DNA of 36,118 nucleotides from the NCBI GenBank assembly GCA_017434455.1, contig JAFRFG010000009.1, positions 1 to 36,118 on the forward strand, in the 5' to 3' direction. This DNA comes from Thermoguttaceae bacterium (GTDB taxonomy: Bacteria > Planctomycetota > Planctomycetia > Pirellulales > Thermoguttaceae). The position numbers and the translations under genes were made by a program. Below, piece after piece: positions 33,916 to 36,118 of the stretch (positions are counted from its first letter, which is position 1; every line of letters begins with the position of its first letter). The notes below the pieces were generated by a model. It searched no databases and was not told the origin of the DNA. It saw only the letters and a program-made list of their open reading frames with translations.

Positions 33916-35979
33916 ATGGCTGAAGCGGACAACACGAATCTGAACCGGGGACTTCGTGAAGGTCAAATGGAAACTTGGCGCACCTGCCGGGACGTCTCGG
34001 AACTGATCCAGGGCCGAGAAAAAGCGCTGGACCGTTACGGAAGGGAAGTCGCCTCCCTTTTTCTTCTCTACCTGGCGGCGAAGATGAAGAACAAAAATGG
34101 CGGGATGCTTGTTGACATCAGCGAGCCGAATATCTTTCTCGAAGAGTGCTTTAAACAGGAATTGCTAAAAAATGGGAAGCTCATCTCCATCGTCGATGAG
34201 CTTCTCGACGCCAAAGAGTGGGGCAGAATCAAAAGGCAGTTCAACGAGTACGCCCAGACGCGGTCCTTTTCTCCTGAAGGGGTTGCTCGCGAGATCATAG
34301 GCCATTCTTTCTATATTTCCTCCTTTCCCATCCTCAACCTTCTGGTGAGTAAGCTATTGATGGAGGGAGTTACCGAAGACAGTGACACCACCATTCTCGA
34401 TATCGGCAGCGGGGACGGAACGTTTCTGACGACGCTGTCAGAACCGATTGCCGACGACTGCCGCCACCGTCTGCGATATACCGGTCTGGACAACAACGAG
34501 ACGATCCAAAAAGTCGCTAAAATCCGCGCGGAAGTTGTCGCCCAAGACTTGGCCGGACAGGGGAGGGCTCCCTTTGGGGCAATCGATTTCATCAACAGAG
34601 ACTGCCGTTCGCTGAGTATCGAGGATCAGAAACCATACGACCGAATTTTTGTCGATCTGGGGCGGGACGGGCGGCGTCCGTGGGACGACGATGTTACCAC
34701 GGTGAGAAGAAGAACGGCGGAGAAGGGCCCCAGCTACACCGAGTTAAAAAATTTGAACAACGTCGTTCGATTGTCCCTGTTTGACAAAACAGAAAGACTC
34801 TATGAGTCCGAGTGGTACGCGGCGCTGATAGCTATGAATCTCCTCAGCGAAAAAGAGGGGAACAGAGCGGTGATGACGATGTCGATCAGCGCGCTTTGCG
34901 GCGCGGCCACCGCCGATACATTCTTCCGTCAAAAGTTTGTGAATCTGGGGTGGGTTCAGCAGGTCATCCTTCTCCCCCGTCCGATGCAGCGTTTCTCCCG
35001 GGGCCGGGAATGCCTGGTAGTCTTCAGCCGGGAAAACAAAGATAACAAGGTTCGTATGATCGACGCCCGGGATTTTATCGATACAACAGGATGGAGAATC
35101 AGAATCGATTCCAATTTCATCGAGAAGATCGTCGACGCCGAGCCCAAGGAGGGGATTTGCCGTGATGTCGCCATCAGTGAGATCCAAGAAGGGACCGACC
35201 ACAGTCTCTACCCCGTCAAGTATCTGTTGAGAGTGGAGGGAAGGCGGCTGGATAGCTTGGCTGCCATCACGCGGGGGAAGGATATCCCCCGATCCAAGCT
35301 GCAAAAACCGGACGACGCTCATCAACCGGACGACGACGGCTCGGAGCAGACCGACGGCCTTGAGAAGATCTACTATCTTTCGATCAGCGATATCGACAAG
35401 GGGTTCTTGGAAATCACCGGCGAAACGATCCGCGTCCCGGGGGACGAAAACAGTCTGAAAGAAATGGGGATCGAACCGTCGAACGATTACCTCAGACCCG
35501 GAGACATTCTTCTGGGAAAGATGCTCGAAGGGGTTCGTTACCGACTCCGTCCTCAGGCCCGGGTGGCGGTGATAGAGCAAGAGGATCTGGAAGACGACGA
35601 CCACAAACCACGCAGACTGATCGCCGGCTCGAACCTTTTTGTCTTCCGAGTTCCGGCCGGTCTTCACGGCACCGGAGAGATCCCCCCTCTGTCCTACTTC
35701 CTCAAGGCGTATCTTGAGAGTGACGCCTGCCGCGGCCAGCTGGAGCTGGCCGCCGCCGGATCGGCGCTGTCGAGCATCAGTATCGGCTCCCTGAAAGAGA
35801 TCAAAATCTCCGAGGCGATGTGTAAAGACGCCGAGGATTATAACAAGGGGTATGCCGAGAAATACCGAAACCTGAGGAAACTTCGCAAGCGGCTCAAGGA
35901 ACAGACCGACAAGACGAAAAACATGTTCGATAAGGACTTGAATTCGAAAACCCCGCCCCCGGCCGAACAGGACAAGTAA
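33916..35979 (+). CDS. HsdM-HsdS-like fusion with degenerate methyltransferase catalytic motif
   Basis: 687 residues; GGAG lies nine bases before the ATG. Residues about 115-390 have the N6-adenine methyltransferase layout of type I M subunits: SAM motif ILDIGSGDGTFL (160-171), an acidic residue after the next strand (TGLDNN), and the later NRAVMTMS...WVQQVILLPRPMQRFSRGRECLVVFSR block. Where NPPF/Y should follow the hydrophobic strand it reads YDRIFVDLGRDGRRPW (241-256), with no Pro-Pro. Residues about 440-635 look like one S-subunit target-recognition domain (LDSLAAITRGKDI, YYLSISDI, LRPGDILLGKM, SSISIGSLKEIKI), followed by a coiled coil (637-672). It may bind DNA and SAM without methylating. 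Composition is less GC-rich than the core genes, suggesting transfer. No HsdR is in the window. Confidence 0.82.
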   Translation: MAEADNTNLNRGLREGQMETWRTCRDVSELIQGREKALDRYGREVASLFLLYLAAKMKNKNGGMLVDISEPNIFLEECFKQELLKNGKLISIVDELLDAKEWGRIKRQFNEYAQTRSFSPEGVAREIIGHSFYISSFPILNLLVSKLLMEGVTEDSDTTILDIGSGDGTFLTTLSEPIADDCRHRLRYTGLDNNETIQKVAKIRAEVVAQDLAGQGRAPFGAIDFINRDCRSLSIEDQKPYDRIFVDLGRDGRRPWDDDVTTVRRRTAEKGPSYTELKNLNNVVRLSLFDKTERLYESEWYAALIAMNLLSEKEGNRAVMTMSISALCGAATADTFFRQKFVNLGWVQQVILLPRPMQRFSRGRECLVVFSRENKDNKVRMIDARDFIDTTGWRIRIDSNFIEKIVDAEPKEGICRDVAISEIQEGTDHSLYPVKYLLRVEGRRLDSLAAITRGKDIPRSKLQKPDDAHQPDDDGSEQTDGLEKIYYLSISDIDKGFLEITGETIRVPGDENSLKEMGIEPSNDYLRPGDILLGKMLEGVRYRLRPQARVAVIEQEDLEDDDHKPRRLIAGSNLFVFRVPAGLHGTGEIPPLSYFLKAYLESDACRGQLELAAAGSALSSISIGSLKEIKISEAMCKDAEDYNKGYAEKYRNLRKLRKRLKEQTDKTKNMFDKDLNSKTPPPAEQDK

Positions 35980-36118
35980 GGGGGCCTTCGATCCGCGCTC
36001 TCCCCGTCCCATACCAGACCGAAGCTGCCCCGCAGGGTTCCGGGCAGCTCCTCCGGCAGGAACGAGCCGAAATAGTGGATGTTTTTCTCACCCTGGTCTT
36101 CATAGCCGACCCCGTACA
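35838..36118 (-). pseudogene. Glycosyltransferase fragment (galactofuranosyl/sugar transferase-like), truncated at its 3' end
   Basis: The minus-strand frame entering at 36116 reads YGVGYEDQGEKNIHYFGSFL then PEELPGTLRGSFGLVWDGES. GSFPxxLP followed by GSFGLVWDG matches the C-terminal donor-binding region of the beta-1,6-galactofuranosyltransferase/sugar transferase family. There it normally continues into a YLKYNNPHK-type stretch. Here recognisable sequence ends at about 35991, and the frame then runs as meaningless sequence through the antisense of the methyltransferase-like gene to a TAA at 35838-35840. So the gene seems to have lost its 3' part at a junction only about 12 bases from the stop of the neighbouring gene. 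The 5' part lies beyond the right edge. Family call is moderate. Confidence 0.6.

Overview
The window is a high-GC (about 60%) bacterial chromosome segment with mostly housekeeping genes and a few accessory patches. Tandem clpP paralogues, a regulator that joins a helix-turn-helix to a receiver-like domain, a secreted SUMF1-domain protein, a split (stand-alone) coaB and an MlaEFD-type lipid transport operon suggest a Gram-negative-type, fermentative member of the Planctomycetota or a relative. That assignment is inferred from gene content only; no rRNA or tRNA gene was seen.

Layout. 1-977 (-): two ClpP peptidase subunits in one operon, with a promoter and hairpin leader up to 1122. 1317-2441 (+): exported SUMF1-fold protein. 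2620-4602 (+): threonyl-tRNA synthetase. 4746-5318 (-): HTH/receiver regulator behind a long, apparently structured leader. 6079-9156 (-): valyl-tRNA synthetase carrying two unusual insertions. 9432-12799 (+): YqhD-type alcohol dehydrogenase, exported VWA-domain protein and a CoaB-only protein. 12888-13991 (-): dnaN. The AT-rich gap 14000-14670 beside it has several DnaA-box-like 9-mers and is the best candidate for the replication origin. 14670-18857 (-): overlapping mlaE-mlaF plus a very long mlaD-like gene, an ABC lipid importer/exporter operon closed by a 17-bp perfect terminator.

The accessory patch 19186-24002 holds a lower-GC gene made of two tandem copies of an unknown domain, about 1.2 kb of non-coding DNA with a well-formed promoter, a modular hairpin RNA candidate and a 13-codon mini-ORF, two tandem paralogues of an unrecognised family, and a divergent-in-sequence acidic unknown protein. 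24011-29666 (-) returns to core genes: fumC, then a mutL-uppS-glycosyltransferase operon. 30011-33605 (+) has small or unknown genes (a DUF3467-like protein, a CXC-containing unknown, a membrane protein) and a PP2C phosphatase with membrane segments.

The right end (33916-36118) has a lower-GC gene with the architecture of a type I methyltransferase fused to a specificity domain, but its catalytic NPPY/F motif cannot be found. It abuts, at about 35990, a glycosyltransferase fragment on the other strand whose conserved sequence stops abruptly; this looks like an insertion or rearrangement junction.
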